Source of the DNA: Candidatus Heimdallarchaeota archaeon | GTDB taxonomy: Archaea > Asgardarchaeota > Heimdallarchaeia > Heimdallarchaeales > Heimdallarchaeaceae | Reading direction: 5' to 3' | Assembly (NCBI GenBank): GCA_016840095.1 | Contig: JAEOSZ010000127.1 | Location: 1 to 50,486, forward strand | Length of the DNA stretch: 50,486 nucleotides | Part shown: piece by piece, positions 26,875 through 34,698 of the stretch | Position numbering within the stretch: position 1 is the first letter of the stretch | How the letters are laid out: every line of letters begins with the position of its first letter | Program-made: the position numbers and the translations under genes | The notes under the pieces: model-generated | Seen by the model: only the letters and a program-made list of their open reading frames with translations | Told to the model about the DNA's origin: nothing | Databases searched by the model: none

Positions 26875-27525
26875 ATGGTTCCTGATAATCGAGGAAATGA
26901 CACAATACTTGATGAAGATCTTCAAGATATGTTAAGTACTGTACCATTAACTGAAAGAGACGCATTAATCATCGCAATGTATGAAGATGGTCTTTCTACT
27001 TATGAAATTGCCCAAGAGCTTGAAATGAATAGACATACAATATCCAAGGTTCTTAAAGAAAACAGAATCGAAACTCGTACTATTGCAGATTACCATAAAT
27101 TGAAACATAGTGACATTGAGGAGCTCTTCAATAAAGGAAAAACAAAGCACGAAATTGCTAAAGAGCTTGGACTCACCTATTATACAGTTAGAAAAGTTCT
27201 AGAAGATAGAGGACTTATTCTGAATAAAAAGGATAGAGAAACTGTTTCTATTGCAAGATATATCCAGATGAAAAACAAAGGGTATGACAATGAGTATATT
27301 GCTATATTCTTAGACATCTCAGAAAAACAATTAAACAAATTGATCAGAAACTCTGGTGTGAATGTTTCAACTGTGAGATGCAAAACAAAAAACATTGAAG
27401 GTTTACCTGAAGTAATTCTTCAAAAACTCAAAGGCTCAACCAATAGAGAAATATCTCTAAGGTATAAAATCGAACTTATTTTAGTAAGAGAAATTCTTTA
27501 TGAATTTGGGTTAAGTAAGAAATAA
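26875..27525 (+). CDS. Regulator of four tandem helix-turn-helix units
   Basis: About 216 residues built almost wholly of HTH units. Recognisable turns: TYEIAQELEMNRHTISKVL, KHEIAKELGLTYYTVRKVL, NEYIAIFLDISEKQLNKLI, and a fourth, weaker NREISLRYKIELILVREIL. The units resemble the HTH of sigma-70 region 4 and of Hin-type recombinases (HTH_38/23 class) without any catalytic domain. The spacing of about 45-50 residues suggests it reads a long site over several turns. The ATG at 26875 is chosen because TGTGATG precedes it by three bases; the upstream GTG and ATG (26866, 26869) overlap that site. It is divergent from the sugar transporter. Confidence 0.75.
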   Translation: MVPDNRGNDTILDEDLQDMLSTVPLTERDALIIAMYEDGLSTYEIAQELEMNRHTISKVLKENRIETRTIADYHKLKHSDIEELFNKGKTKHEIAKELGLTYYTVRKVLEDRGLILNKKDRETVSIARYIQMKNKGYDNEYIAIFLDISEKQLNKLIRNSGVNVSTVRCKTKNIEGLPEVILQKLKGSTNREISLRYKIELILVREILYEFGLSKK

Positions 27526-27636
27526 TTCTATTGTTTTGGAAACACATTTCTGTTTTTAGATAGGATTCGACTTGTTAAATTTTTTATATGGCGCATGTTC
27601 ATCTCGAAAAGAAGTAACTTCATTTTGTGATGGTCA

Positions 27637-28530
27637 ATGTGTGATCACTGTCTAGAACACGGAACTGCTGGAAAATGGTATCTTAATGCAAGAAATTACA
27701 CCACTGAAGTATTAGAAGATATAAACAAAGATGAAGATTTTCTAAAAGAATTCTTACTTGAACAATACAAAACCTTTGAAGCAATGCAAGTAAGGAAATT
27801 AGCAGGTTTCAGTGCTGTAGGTTTAGGTTACAAGATTAAACTTCCAATTGTTGGGAGAATTACGAAACATTTTGCTGAGAAAATGTTACATTCAAAAAAC
27901 TCTAAATTCAACCCCTTTCAAGCTGAAGGTCATATAGGTCAAGTTGTTCCACTTGATGATGCTATCTCGATTTTAGAAAATTGTGTAGATGAAAATACGA
28001 TCATAATGAAATATTGTATGTGCAGATTCCAATCAAGAGCTGAAAAGGAAGCTTGTTGTATAAATTTTGGAGTAATGAGTGACATTATAGATAAATTACC
28101 TCGTTTTATTCCAGAACCTGAAGACAGTAAATATAGATTGACCAAAGAAGAAGCAATTGAAAAGTTTACAGAGTTCAATAAGAAAGGATATATTGGAACT
28201 ATATGGTATGGTGCTTTTCCTTACATTAATAATCTATGCGCTTGTAAAACACCAGAATGTGCAGGATTTCGTCCTCGATTAGATTTTGGAATTAATTCTA
28301 TCTTCAAGGGGGAGTATTTAGTGGAAAACAATCCAGACAATTGTCAAGGATGTAAGAGATGTATTGCTATGTGCCAATTTGGTGCTATTGGGTTTAATGA
28401 AACAACAAAATGTGCAGAAATTGATCAATCTAAGTGTTTTGGTTGTGGAGTATGTCTTCATGCATGTAGATTTGATGCTCTAAATATAATTGATAGACAA
28501 GTCATCCCAGCTTTAGCTGGAAAATACTAG
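27637..28530 (+). CDS. Iron-sulfur protein with two 4Fe-4S ferredoxin motifs
   Basis: A soluble protein of 297 residues. The C-terminal 60 residues carry two perfect ferredoxin motifs: CQGCKRCIAMC and CFGCGVCLHAC. The N-terminal 220 residues hold other cysteine groups, MCDHC at the very start, CMC/ACC in the middle and CACKTPEC before the ferredoxin part, so more metal clusters are possible. The ferredoxin parts suggest electron transfer; the rest looks like the large unknown domain found in 4Fe-4S proteins of anaerobes. It begins a tight three-gene operon with a small ferredoxin (next) and a dehydrogenase (28808), which may form one redox pathway. No catalytic cofactor motif is seen. Confidence 0.8.
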   Translation: MCDHCLEHGTAGKWYLNARNYTTEVLEDINKDEDFLKEFLLEQYKTFEAMQVRKLAGFSAVGLGYKIKLPIVGRITKHFAEKMLHSKNSKFNPFQAEGHIGQVVPLDDAISILENCVDENTIIMKYCMCRFQSRAEKEACCINFGVMSDIIDKLPRFIPEPEDSKYRLTKEEAIEKFTEFNKKGYIGTIWYGAFPYINNLCACKTPECAGFRPRLDFGINSIFKGEYLVENNPDNCQGCKRCIAMCQFGAIGFNETTKCAEIDQSKCFGCGVCLHACRFDALNIIDRQVIPALAGKY

Positions 28531-28539
28531 GTGATTGTT

Positions 28540-28797
28540 CTGAGTAAAACCAAAATTAAGATCGATTATTCCATTTGTGGAGATGGAAACAAAATTGATC
28601 CAAGGGAATGTGCAATTTGTATGAAGGTCTGTGAACCAGCTCTTTTCTTATTGCATCAAAGTTTAGAGAAATTTGAAAATGACAATCAGTATGATCCACA
28701 GATTTGGAGAATAACTCCTTTGTATCCATCTCTCTGCACTCATTGTATGAAATGTGTTGAAGGATGCCCAGAAAAGGTAATTACAGTTACATGGTAA
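28540..28797 (+). CDS. Small ferredoxin, two 4Fe-4S clusters
   Basis: About 85 residues. Two cluster motifs: CGDGNKIDPREC..CAIC-type group, read as C-x10-C-x2-C-x3-CEP, and CTHCMKCVEGCP, the usual C-x2-C-x2-C-x3-CP. The first has an insertion between the first and second cysteines. A helix-rich loop of about 35 residues separates the two. Standing between the larger Fe-S protein and the dehydrogenase, it probably moves electrons between them. The start is unusual: AGGTGAT at 28529-28535 overlaps the previous stop; four bases later is CTG at 28540. A GTG at 28531 lies inside the ribosome-binding site and is a poor start. Confidence 0.75.
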   Translation: MSKTKIKIDYSICGDGNKIDPRECAICMKVCEPALFLLHQSLEKFENDNQYDPQIWRITPLYPSLCTHCMKCVEGCPEKVITVTW

Positions 28798-28807
28798 GTG
28801 TGAAAAG

Positions 28808-29815
28808 ATGGCAAAAAACGAGATTGAATTAGGAAGATGTTTAATAATTGGTGGAGCTGGAATGCTAGGGTTTGAGATTGTATCACAGCTTCATTTGGAA
28901 GGAAATCTTGTTAGAGTTCTAGATTTAGAACCAGTTAGCGTTAACGGTGTCGAATCAATAGTTGGAGATATTACAGATCAAGATGTAGTTGAAAAAGCAT
29001 GTGAAGGAATTGATACTGTCTTTCAAACAGCAGCTACAGTTTGGGACCCAAAAACACCAAAGCACATGTATGATGATGTCAATGTGGAAGGAAATAGGAA
29101 TGTGATAAACGCCTGTATAAAGCACAAAGTTCCAAGACTCATCTATACAAGCACCTTAGATGTTGTTGTTGAAGGGAAGAAACCTATCGTTTATGGTGAT
29201 GAAACGCTTCCATATCCAGCTAAAATGCCAAAAGACCATTATTCAAGAACTAAAATTATAGCAGAGAAAGAAACCATAGAAGTAAATGGAAAAAATGGAT
29301 TACTAACATGTTCACTACGACCTGTTGGTATGTATGGTCCAAGGGATAAGTATCATATTGCAAACATAATCAAAGTAGCTCAAAGCAAAAGTAATATCAA
29401 ATTAGGGAATGGAACTGCTTGTTTTAGTCACGTGTATTCAGAAAATGCTGCTTATGCTCATATTCTAGCTGCAAAAAATCTGTATCCAGGTTCAAAAGCT
29501 GCGGGAGAGTGTTATTTTATTGCGGATCATCAACCAGCTAATAATCTGTTCACTTTCATGGAACCATACCTTGAAGCGTTAGATTTACCCGTTCCACAGA
29601 AATCTATTCCTTATAAATTAGCATATATTTTGGCAATTTTCGTAGAAGTTTTTGCTCCAAAATCCAATTTTAATAGATTTGCAGTTATTCAAACCTGTGT
29701 AGATCACACCTTCGTTAGTGATAAAGCTGAACGTGATTTCGGATATAAACCTATAGTGTCAAAAGAAGAGGCATTCGAGAGAACAGTTCAATGGTTCAAA
29801 GAAAACCCATTGTGA
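28808..29815 (+). CDS. NAD-dependent epimerase/3-beta-HSD family dehydrogenase
   Basis: An extended short-chain dehydrogenase of 335 residues. GGAGMLG near the front binds NAD(P), GDITD follows, the serine/threonine of the triad is in YTSTLDVV, and the catalytic pair is YSRTK. SLRPVGMYGPRDKY is the usual structural motif. The N-G-x-A-C-F-S-H-V-Y stretch and overall pattern are closest to the 3-beta-hydroxysteroid dehydrogenase branch, which acts on sterols, or in microbes on isoprenoid or sugar-linked substrates. It is the third gene of the Fe-S operon (gap 10 bases), so electrons from its substrate may pass to the ferredoxins. Substrate unknown. Confidence 0.85.
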   Translation: MAKNEIELGRCLIIGGAGMLGFEIVSQLHLEGNLVRVLDLEPVSVNGVESIVGDITDQDVVEKACEGIDTVFQTAATVWDPKTPKHMYDDVNVEGNRNVINACIKHKVPRLIYTSTLDVVVEGKKPIVYGDETLPYPAKMPKDHYSRTKIIAEKETIEVNGKNGLLTCSLRPVGMYGPRDKYHIANIIKVAQSKSNIKLGNGTACFSHVYSENAAYAHILAAKNLYPGSKAAGECYFIADHQPANNLFTFMEPYLEALDLPVPQKSIPYKLAYILAIFVEVFAPKSNFNRFAVIQTCVDHTFVSDKAERDFGYKPIVSKEEAFERTVQWFKENPL

Positions 29816-29910
29816 AAGAAAGAATCTAATTAAATTCATTTTAAAAGATGTAAAAGACTTAAATATCAAGTATTTCAAACTAACAACTAACAACTTAATA
29901 GGTGTTATAA

Positions 29911-30312
29911 ATGGTTAAAATTGGAAAACTTATATCAAGACTAATTTTCTTAGGTCTTTTTGGATCGTGGTTTGTTTTCACTATTTGGGGAATTGCCAAA
30001 TGGAATAGCCTTCCAGCATTCTTATCACAAACCACTATCATAGCTTTACTTTATGTTCCATTGTTCATAGGAATGTTCATTCTATTTGTGATATTCAGTG
30101 TTCTAGGTTCATTAGGTGGAAAGAAGAAGAAAGACAAGAAAGAAGAAGAGACTGATTGGGCTAAGAAAATAGGTGGTTTCTTTAGTCAAAAAGGTGAAAC
30201 TGAAACTAAAATCGATGGGAAAGACATAGAAGCTATGATTCCTAAAGATGTAGTAGAAAAAATTACTAAATTCATCAAAGAAAAAGCTGAAGAAGCTGAA
30301 AAAAAGAGTTAA
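29911..30312 (+). CDS. Two-TM membrane protein with charged tail
   Basis: Not recognised. A protein of 133 residues: a short basic N-terminus, a membrane segment (about residues 10-28), a second (about 40-65, ending VFSVLGSLGG), and a cytoplasmic tail of about 65 residues rich in Lys and Glu, with a helical end (VVEKITKFIKEKAEEAEKK). AGGTGTT lies four bases before the ATG at 29911. A TTAAATATC element near 29860 is a possible TATA box. It is alone in its transcript or leads the helicase at 30355, which begins 42 bases later. Confidence 0.6.
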   Translation: MVKIGKLISRLIFLGLFGSWFVFTIWGIAKWNSLPAFLSQTTIIALLYVPLFIGMFILFVIFSVLGSLGGKKKKDKKEEETDWAKKIGGFFSQKGETETKIDGKDIEAMIPKDVVEKITKFIKEKAEEAEKKS

Positions 30313-30354
30313 CGAAGTTTTAGAAATTCTTTAAAATGGTACAACCCATCTATC

Positions 30355-31983
30355 ATGAATATAATGGAGATACCAGCTGAGTTTGAAGAGAAACTCGATA
30401 ACTTAACTATAGAAAAAAGAGACTATCAGCTATCTGCAGTTAGTGAGATAATTGAGGTTCTTCCAGAAAAATCCATCTTGCTAAATTATCCTTATGGAAC
30501 TGGAAAAACAATTATCACTCTTTTATCATTTTTAGCAGTTAAAATGCAAAAAGAGAATGCAAAATTTATTTTTACATCAGCTCGAGAAGCAGCAGGTTTA
30601 CGTTGTCGTCAAGCCTTAGAGATGGGTAAGAAGTTTGGTTATATTGAAAATCTTGGTTACCTTTACGATCCCACAGGTAAAGGATTAAGTCTTAGACAGA
30701 AGAGTAAAATGTATGAAGCTTCTACAGTGATATTTTCTCCTATAACTGCTCTAATGAACGACTACTTCGAAATTAAAACCAAGTTAAAAATTAACATTCT
30801 AGAAAATATAGATATTTGCGTTATTGATGAAGCGACAGATATTCTGGCAAGAGATATGTCTGGTTTCAGATTAAGTAAGTATTTTGAAATGTTGTTTAAG
30901 GTAAGAGAAAAGGCTGATAAATTTCCAATATTAGGATTAACGGGAACAAGAGATGGTCAAAAAGCTAACGCCATTTTGCGATTACTAGGTAAAGAAACTT
31001 TGATGATGCAAAGGCTTGATCTCTCACCTTATGAAACCATTACTAAGATTCAAAAAATTCGAAGAGAGGACTATATCAAAATTGACAAGGAAATTTCTAC
31101 ACAATTAACCAAACCAGTTGAGACAATTCAAAAAACACTTGATAAGAATCTTTCAAGGTTAGAAATAATCAAATTGTCCTACAGTGGTGCATTAGAAAGA
31201 CTAGAAAGAATGAATAAATTTCCTGGAAAACTTGGTAAATATGAAGTTAAAGATGGAGATGCAAAAGATAATCTTATTGCAGCGTTTAGAAGACTTTTCA
31301 AACTGAGTCATGCCAGACTTTTATTATTGGAATCTACTCCAGGAGAATTCTTGAAATATGTTGAAAATGATGAAAACAAGGATATTTTCAGAAATATTCT
31401 AGAACCCAGTAAGGAACTAATCACATACAGAGTTGATTTACCAAAATATGAAAACCCTGAGGAAAAAGTTACTAGAGCATTAGTTCAGCCTAAGATATAT
31501 ACAGCGATTGATATTATACATGAACATCTCTTCAGAGGAGCACAAGTTCTTGTGTTTACAAGATATATTGCTCTAGGGAATTATCTTTCTAGATTGTTAA
31601 GTAATCTCGGATTTCCAGAAGTTAAGTATCTTTCAGGTCAAAGTTCAGAGGATACTCGTCGAATTGTTCTCAAAAATTTTGATGAAGGAAACGTGAATGT
31701 ACTTATTTTTACACCATTAGGAGGAAGAGGATTGAACCTTGAAGCAGCTGATGTTGTTATTCATTTAGATATAACAACAAATATCGATGATATGATTCAG
31801 AGAAGAGAGAGAGCAAGAGGTTGTATAGAGTATGTTCTTGTTTTGGAAGAAACAAGTGAAGAAGGAAAAATCAAGGATTACAAGAAATTAATTGGACAAG
31901 ATGATGAGGAGGAAGGAGAAAAGGAAACAGAAGAAGTGCCAGAACAAGAGCACGGAGAGGAAGTACTACCTCCAGAAGAATAA
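30355..31983 (+). CDS. SF2 helicase (DEAH-like, DEAT box)
   Basis: A superfamily 2 helicase of 542 residues. Motif I is YGTGKT (about 47-52), motif II VIDEAT (about 156-161) with Thr in place of the usual His/Asp, motif III LTGT, motif IV LVFTRY, motif V TPLGGRGLNLEAADVVIHLD, motif VI QRRERARG. The order and RDYQLSAV before motif I resemble the Hef/ERCC4 and Rad54-like helicases. A long acidic tail rich in Glu follows (residues 515-542), which may bind a basic partner. It may unwind or remodel nucleic acid. The DEAT box is unusual but still has both acidic residues. The ATG at 30355 is used; one at 30364 would remove three residues. Confidence 0.87.
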   Translation: MNIMEIPAEFEEKLDNLTIEKRDYQLSAVSEIIEVLPEKSILLNYPYGTGKTIITLLSFLAVKMQKENAKFIFTSAREAAGLRCRQALEMGKKFGYIENLGYLYDPTGKGLSLRQKSKMYEASTVIFSPITALMNDYFEIKTKLKINILENIDICVIDEATDILARDMSGFRLSKYFEMLFKVREKADKFPILGLTGTRDGQKANAILRLLGKETLMMQRLDLSPYETITKIQKIRREDYIKIDKEISTQLTKPVETIQKTLDKNLSRLEIIKLSYSGALERLERMNKFPGKLGKYEVKDGDAKDNLIAAFRRLFKLSHARLLLLESTPGEFLKYVENDENKDIFRNILEPSKELITYRVDLPKYENPEEKVTRALVQPKIYTAIDIIHEHLFRGAQVLVFTRYIALGNYLSRLLSNLGFPEVKYLSGQSSEDTRRIVLKNFDEGNVNVLIFTPLGGRGLNLEAADVVIHLDITTNIDDMIQRRERARGCIEYVLVLEETSEEGKIKDYKKLIGQDDEEEGEKETEEVPEQEHGEEVLPPEE

Positions 31984-32026
31984 ACAATAATGGGTGTCCA
32001 TGATTCAAAGGAAATGCTGATGTTAT

Positions 32027-32821
32027 ATGACAGTAATCGAACTTACTCCTTCAGTATTTATTTATCAAGATGACAACTACTACTTAGTGAATAGCTGTTG
32101 TGTAATTCTCAACTCAGAGCTAATTTTCATCGATACAGGCTTAAATGATGCTGTTGCAAAGAAATTCGTCAACAAAATGAAAAATAAAACAGGTATAAAG
32201 GATATAAAATTAGTATTAACTCATGCCCATGGAGACCATATAGGTGGGATGAGACCATTTGAAAGATGCCAAATAATAGTATCACAACATTTCCGTTCGT
32301 CATTGAACGAAAATATGTTGAGATATGGATGGGGAGAAAAACGCAAGAAATACTATAATTCATTAAATCTAGATATTCTGGAAAAGCAGAAAACTATTGG
32401 TGATGAAGACAACCAGATTCTCTTCAAACAAATAGGTGGTCATAGCCTTGAATCGATTTATGGATATTATCCAAAGGATAAGATTTTGATTGCAGGAGAT
32501 AATTTGATAAGTAAGATGCCTCAATATTTTCCATTTAGAAACACTAACCTTGATGATTGGATTAGCGGTTTACAAGAATGGGAGAAAATGGATATTGAAT
32601 GGGTTGTTGTTGGTCATGGAGATGTTGTAAAGAAGGATCATATAACAAGAGTGAGAGAGTTCTTTGAAGAACTGGTTCTTTTCCTTGAGCATTCTGCTTC
32701 AGAAAAATTATCTGTCGAGCAGGTATTATCTCATGAAAATTGCCCCACCTACTTTGAAGAGGATCCTGAAAATTGGACTACTATGGGGATTGAAGCATAT
32801 TACACTCGAATGATCGAATAG
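32027..32821 (+). CDS. Metallo-beta-lactamase-fold hydrolase
   Basis: An MBL-fold protein of 264 residues. The metal-binding motif is THAHGDHIGG (H-x-H-x-D-H), followed by IGGHSLESIYGYY, in which the histidine is the next ligand, IAGDNLI with its bridging Asp, and VVVGHGD near the end. The strand order and length suit the glyoxalase-II/hydrolase group. The lactamase title is the fold name only; the substrate is unknown and may be a thioester, a lactone or a phosphodiester. The gap between the helicase stop and this ATG is 43 bases, so cotranscription is possible. It converges on the GNAT gene across a 108-base gap in which I see nothing specific. Confidence 0.85.
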   Translation: MTVIELTPSVFIYQDDNYYLVNSCCVILNSELIFIDTGLNDAVAKKFVNKMKNKTGIKDIKLVLTHAHGDHIGGMRPFERCQIIVSQHFRSSLNENMLRYGWGEKRKKYYNSLNLDILEKQKTIGDEDNQILFKQIGGHSLESIYGYYPKDKILIAGDNLISKMPQYFPFRNTNLDDWISGLQEWEKMDIEWVVVGHGDVVKKDHITRVREFFEELVLFLEHSASEKLSVEQVLSHENCPTYFEEDPENWTTMGIEAYYTRMIE

Positions 32822-32929
32822 ATAGATTTTTTCAATAACAATCTGATAAAAAAGAAGAAGAGAACAATCCCCCTCCCGGTTTGGTTTGCTTAATTTAAGA
32901 TCATCAGCGATTACTCGCGTCCGCGTAAT

Positions 32930-33826
32930 TCATTTGAGATATTTCTCAAATAGGGAAGCACTAGGTTGCCCATACTTGAAGTTAAGTTCATCAAAGTGTT
33001 CCCTGAGTTTCAAACGACCTCTATATAGCCATATAAAGAAAGTTTCAATATTTTGCGCTTTTCCAATTTCTTTAACTTTAACTGCAAGATTCTTTAGATA
33101 ATCAGTTTCTGTAACATAGGTAAAAGCTAGATTAGCTGTATTAGGTTTGATTTCATTTCTATAGATGAGTGTTGTACCGACAATTTTTCCATCTTCTTCA
33201 ATGACTAAATGAGCAACGATATTGTCGCTTTCTTTTTCAAGTTCATTAACAAGATTTTCTAGTCTCTCATCGGGGAGCTCATCATATTCTTTAACAAGTG
33301 CAAGCCATTTCTCTAGATCGATTTCTTTGTCAAAATTTCTAACTTCAGCAGTTTCTAAATTGGCTTTTATCTCTGTACCATTTAGAATGAAAACTATATT
33401 ATCCAAATCCTCAACATATTTGTATTCCCACTTGTGAGCTAAATCATAGTTATTTCCAGATAGAGCAGAGACATAAGTCTCAACAACTTCAATATCCTTC
33501 TTTTTCAGAACATCAAGTGCTCTACCAAGAAGTAAATTGGTAGCATCTTCATGTTCAGGAAGGATAGAAGGGAAAACGAGACTAGCTCGTTTTCTTCCAT
33601 CTTCTTTGGGCTCTATGACTTTCGAGGTGAGAAAACCAACCATCTTTCCATCCTTGAAACAATAGTGACGTGTCTCAGGATCGAAGTCAGGTCGGGAATA
33701 AACTTCACGGAGTACTGTAGATGGAGTTTGGTGAGCAAAACTCCAGGTACTAGCCACCTCATAACCCACTTTCGCTTGTTCTTCCTCAAAACCCTTCTCA
33801 TAACTCTTAAGGGTATAGCCTTCCAT
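32930..33826 (-). CDS. Tandem GNAT acetyltransferase-like protein
   Basis: About 298 residues with two weak GNAT-type halves. The first (about 15-125) contains GKMVGFLTSKV, the second (about 160-285) contains DGKIVGTTLIYRN, and then a helix TVTETDYLKNLAVKVKE typical of the acetyl-CoA-binding strand-helix pair in mycothiol-synthase-type proteins. Neither has a strong Q/RxxGxG/A motif, so one or both halves may not bind acetyl-CoA. Substrate unknown. A clear TATA element CTTATAAATG near 33847-33856 (minus strand) puts the transcript start very close to the ATG at 33826, so translation is likely leaderless. The TTG at 33838 is a less likely start. Confidence 0.75.
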   Translation of the reverse strand: MEGYTLKSYEKGFEEEQAKVGYEVASTWSFAHQTPSTVLREVYSRPDFDPETRHYCFKDGKMVGFLTSKVIEPKEDGRKRASLVFPSILPEHEDATNLLLGRALDVLKKKDIEVVETYVSALSGNNYDLAHKWEYKYVEDLDNIVFILNGTEIKANLETAEVRNFDKEIDLEKWLALVKEYDELPDERLENLVNELEKESDNIVAHLVIEEDGKIVGTTLIYRNEIKPNTANLAFTYVTETDYLKNLAVKVKEIGKAQNIETFFIWLYRGRLKLREHFDELNFKYGQPSASLFEKYLK

Positions 33827-33989
33827 ACAACTAGCCAAGTAAAGACATTTATAAGTTTTCTCATCGATTGAGAATGTCTTCCCTTTCTATTATCTGTCCA
33901 TCTCTACTTTAGAGAATTTAACCTTGTTAAAAAGAATTTAAATCAATTTAATGGTAAAACAAAAGAACTAGATTGTAGTGTATCACCTA

Positions 33990-34484
33990 ATGAGTCATAA
34001 ATTAGTTAGAGAGATTTTTCAAATTTTAAGACTAAATCAGGGAACATTGTCACTTGCTGAATCTTGCACAGGAGGATATATTTCACACATTATTACAAAC
34101 ATTGAAGGGAGTTCAGAGTTTTTTAAAGGGGGTTTCGTAACATACAGCCTTGATTCTAAATTTCGAGATCTTGGAATTGATCAAACAACCTATCAGCAGT
34201 ATGGAGTCTATTCCAAAGAAATGGCAGAGGCTATGTCTGTATCTATTAAACAAATTTTTGGAACTACTCTTGGAATCTCAACTACAGGTTTAGCTCCACC
34301 TGGAGAAGACAACTCTTCTGAAGAAGTTGGAAAGATATGTATAGGTATTGCTTCAGATCAACGAGTAATCAGTAAAACTGTAATAATCGATACAGATAAT
34401 CGTCAAGATTTTAAAGAAAAAGCTTCGAAATTTGTCCTAGATTTCCTTAAAGAAGAATTTCAGAAACTAGTGTTTAAGCCTTGA
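33990..34484 (+). CDS. CinA C-terminal domain protein (NMN amidase-like)
   Basis: A stand-alone CinA C-terminal domain of about 164 residues. Hallmarks: SLAESCTGGYISHIIT, SSEFFKGGFVTYSL, YGVYSKEMAEAMS and GISTTG. In bacteria this domain (PncC) removes the amide from nicotinamide mononucleotide to recycle NAD. The glycine-rich GIAGPGG that follows GISTTG is here GLAPPGED, so part of the active-site loop differs and activity is uncertain. The ATG at 33990 starts the family-typical helix; GTG at 33978 would add four residues. A TTTAAAT element near 33940-33946 could be the TATA box. A uvrA-like remnant begins eight bases after the stop. Confidence 0.85.
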   Translation: MSHKLVREIFQILRLNQGTLSLAESCTGGYISHIITNIEGSSEFFKGGFVTYSLDSKFRDLGIDQTTYQQYGVYSKEMAEAMSVSIKQIFGTTLGISTTGLAPPGEDNSSEEVGKICIGIASDQRVISKTVIIDTDNRQDFKEKASKFVLDFLKEEFQKLVFKP

Positions 34485-34492
34485 TAACAAAA

Positions 34493-34609
34493 ATGAAACA
34501 GAGTTTTTTATCTATAGAAGGAGGTTTAATTGTAGCTCAAGGAGCCCCAGAGGAGTTAGTTAAAGTAGAAGAATCATATACAGGGCAGTTTCTAAAAAAA
34601 CTGCTCTAA
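34493..34609 (+). pseudogene. uvrA: 3' fossil of uvrA (excinuclease subunit A)
   Basis: Only 38 codons. It reads GGLIVAQGAPEELVKVEESY, then TGQFLKKLL and a stop. This is the characteristic UvrA end: a GGEIVAEGTPEE-like strand and loop, then SYTGQFLK. UvrA proteins have over 900 residues, and nothing upstream in this frame extends it; the CinA gene ends eight bases before. So it seems to be what is left of a former uvrA gene, or a short imported fragment. Its first eight codons do not match UvrA and are not meaningful. The last part also forms a hairpin that could end transcription (see next entry). An independent small gene is very unlikely. Confidence 0.7.
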
Positions 34610-34616
34610 CTTTTTT
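34583..34616 (+). terminator. Hairpin with T-run downstream of the CinA-type gene
   Basis: GGGCAGTTT (34583-34591) pairs with AAACTGCTC (34598-34606), a nine-base stem with one G-T pair and a six-base loop, followed by CTTTTTT (34610-34616). It looks like an intrinsic terminator. It overlaps the last codons of the uvrA fossil, so it may be a surviving uvrA terminator region now serving the CinA-type gene. Confidence 0.5.
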
Positions 34617-34698
34617 ATGATTCTTTTCGTATTATTTTCGTAATTTTCTACTAAAAATACATTAAAATAAGAAATAAAAAGAAAAAGTGATTCCTCAC

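Noticed and set aside
32822..32929. Possible RNA gene in the slightly G+C-richer gap between the MBL and GNAT genes
   Set aside because: No cloverleaf or stable fold could be traced by eye.
33980..33990. ATCACCT before the CinA-type start, complement of the usual ribosome-binding site
   Set aside because: On the opposite strand no start codon lies at a suitable distance; it looks like coincidence.
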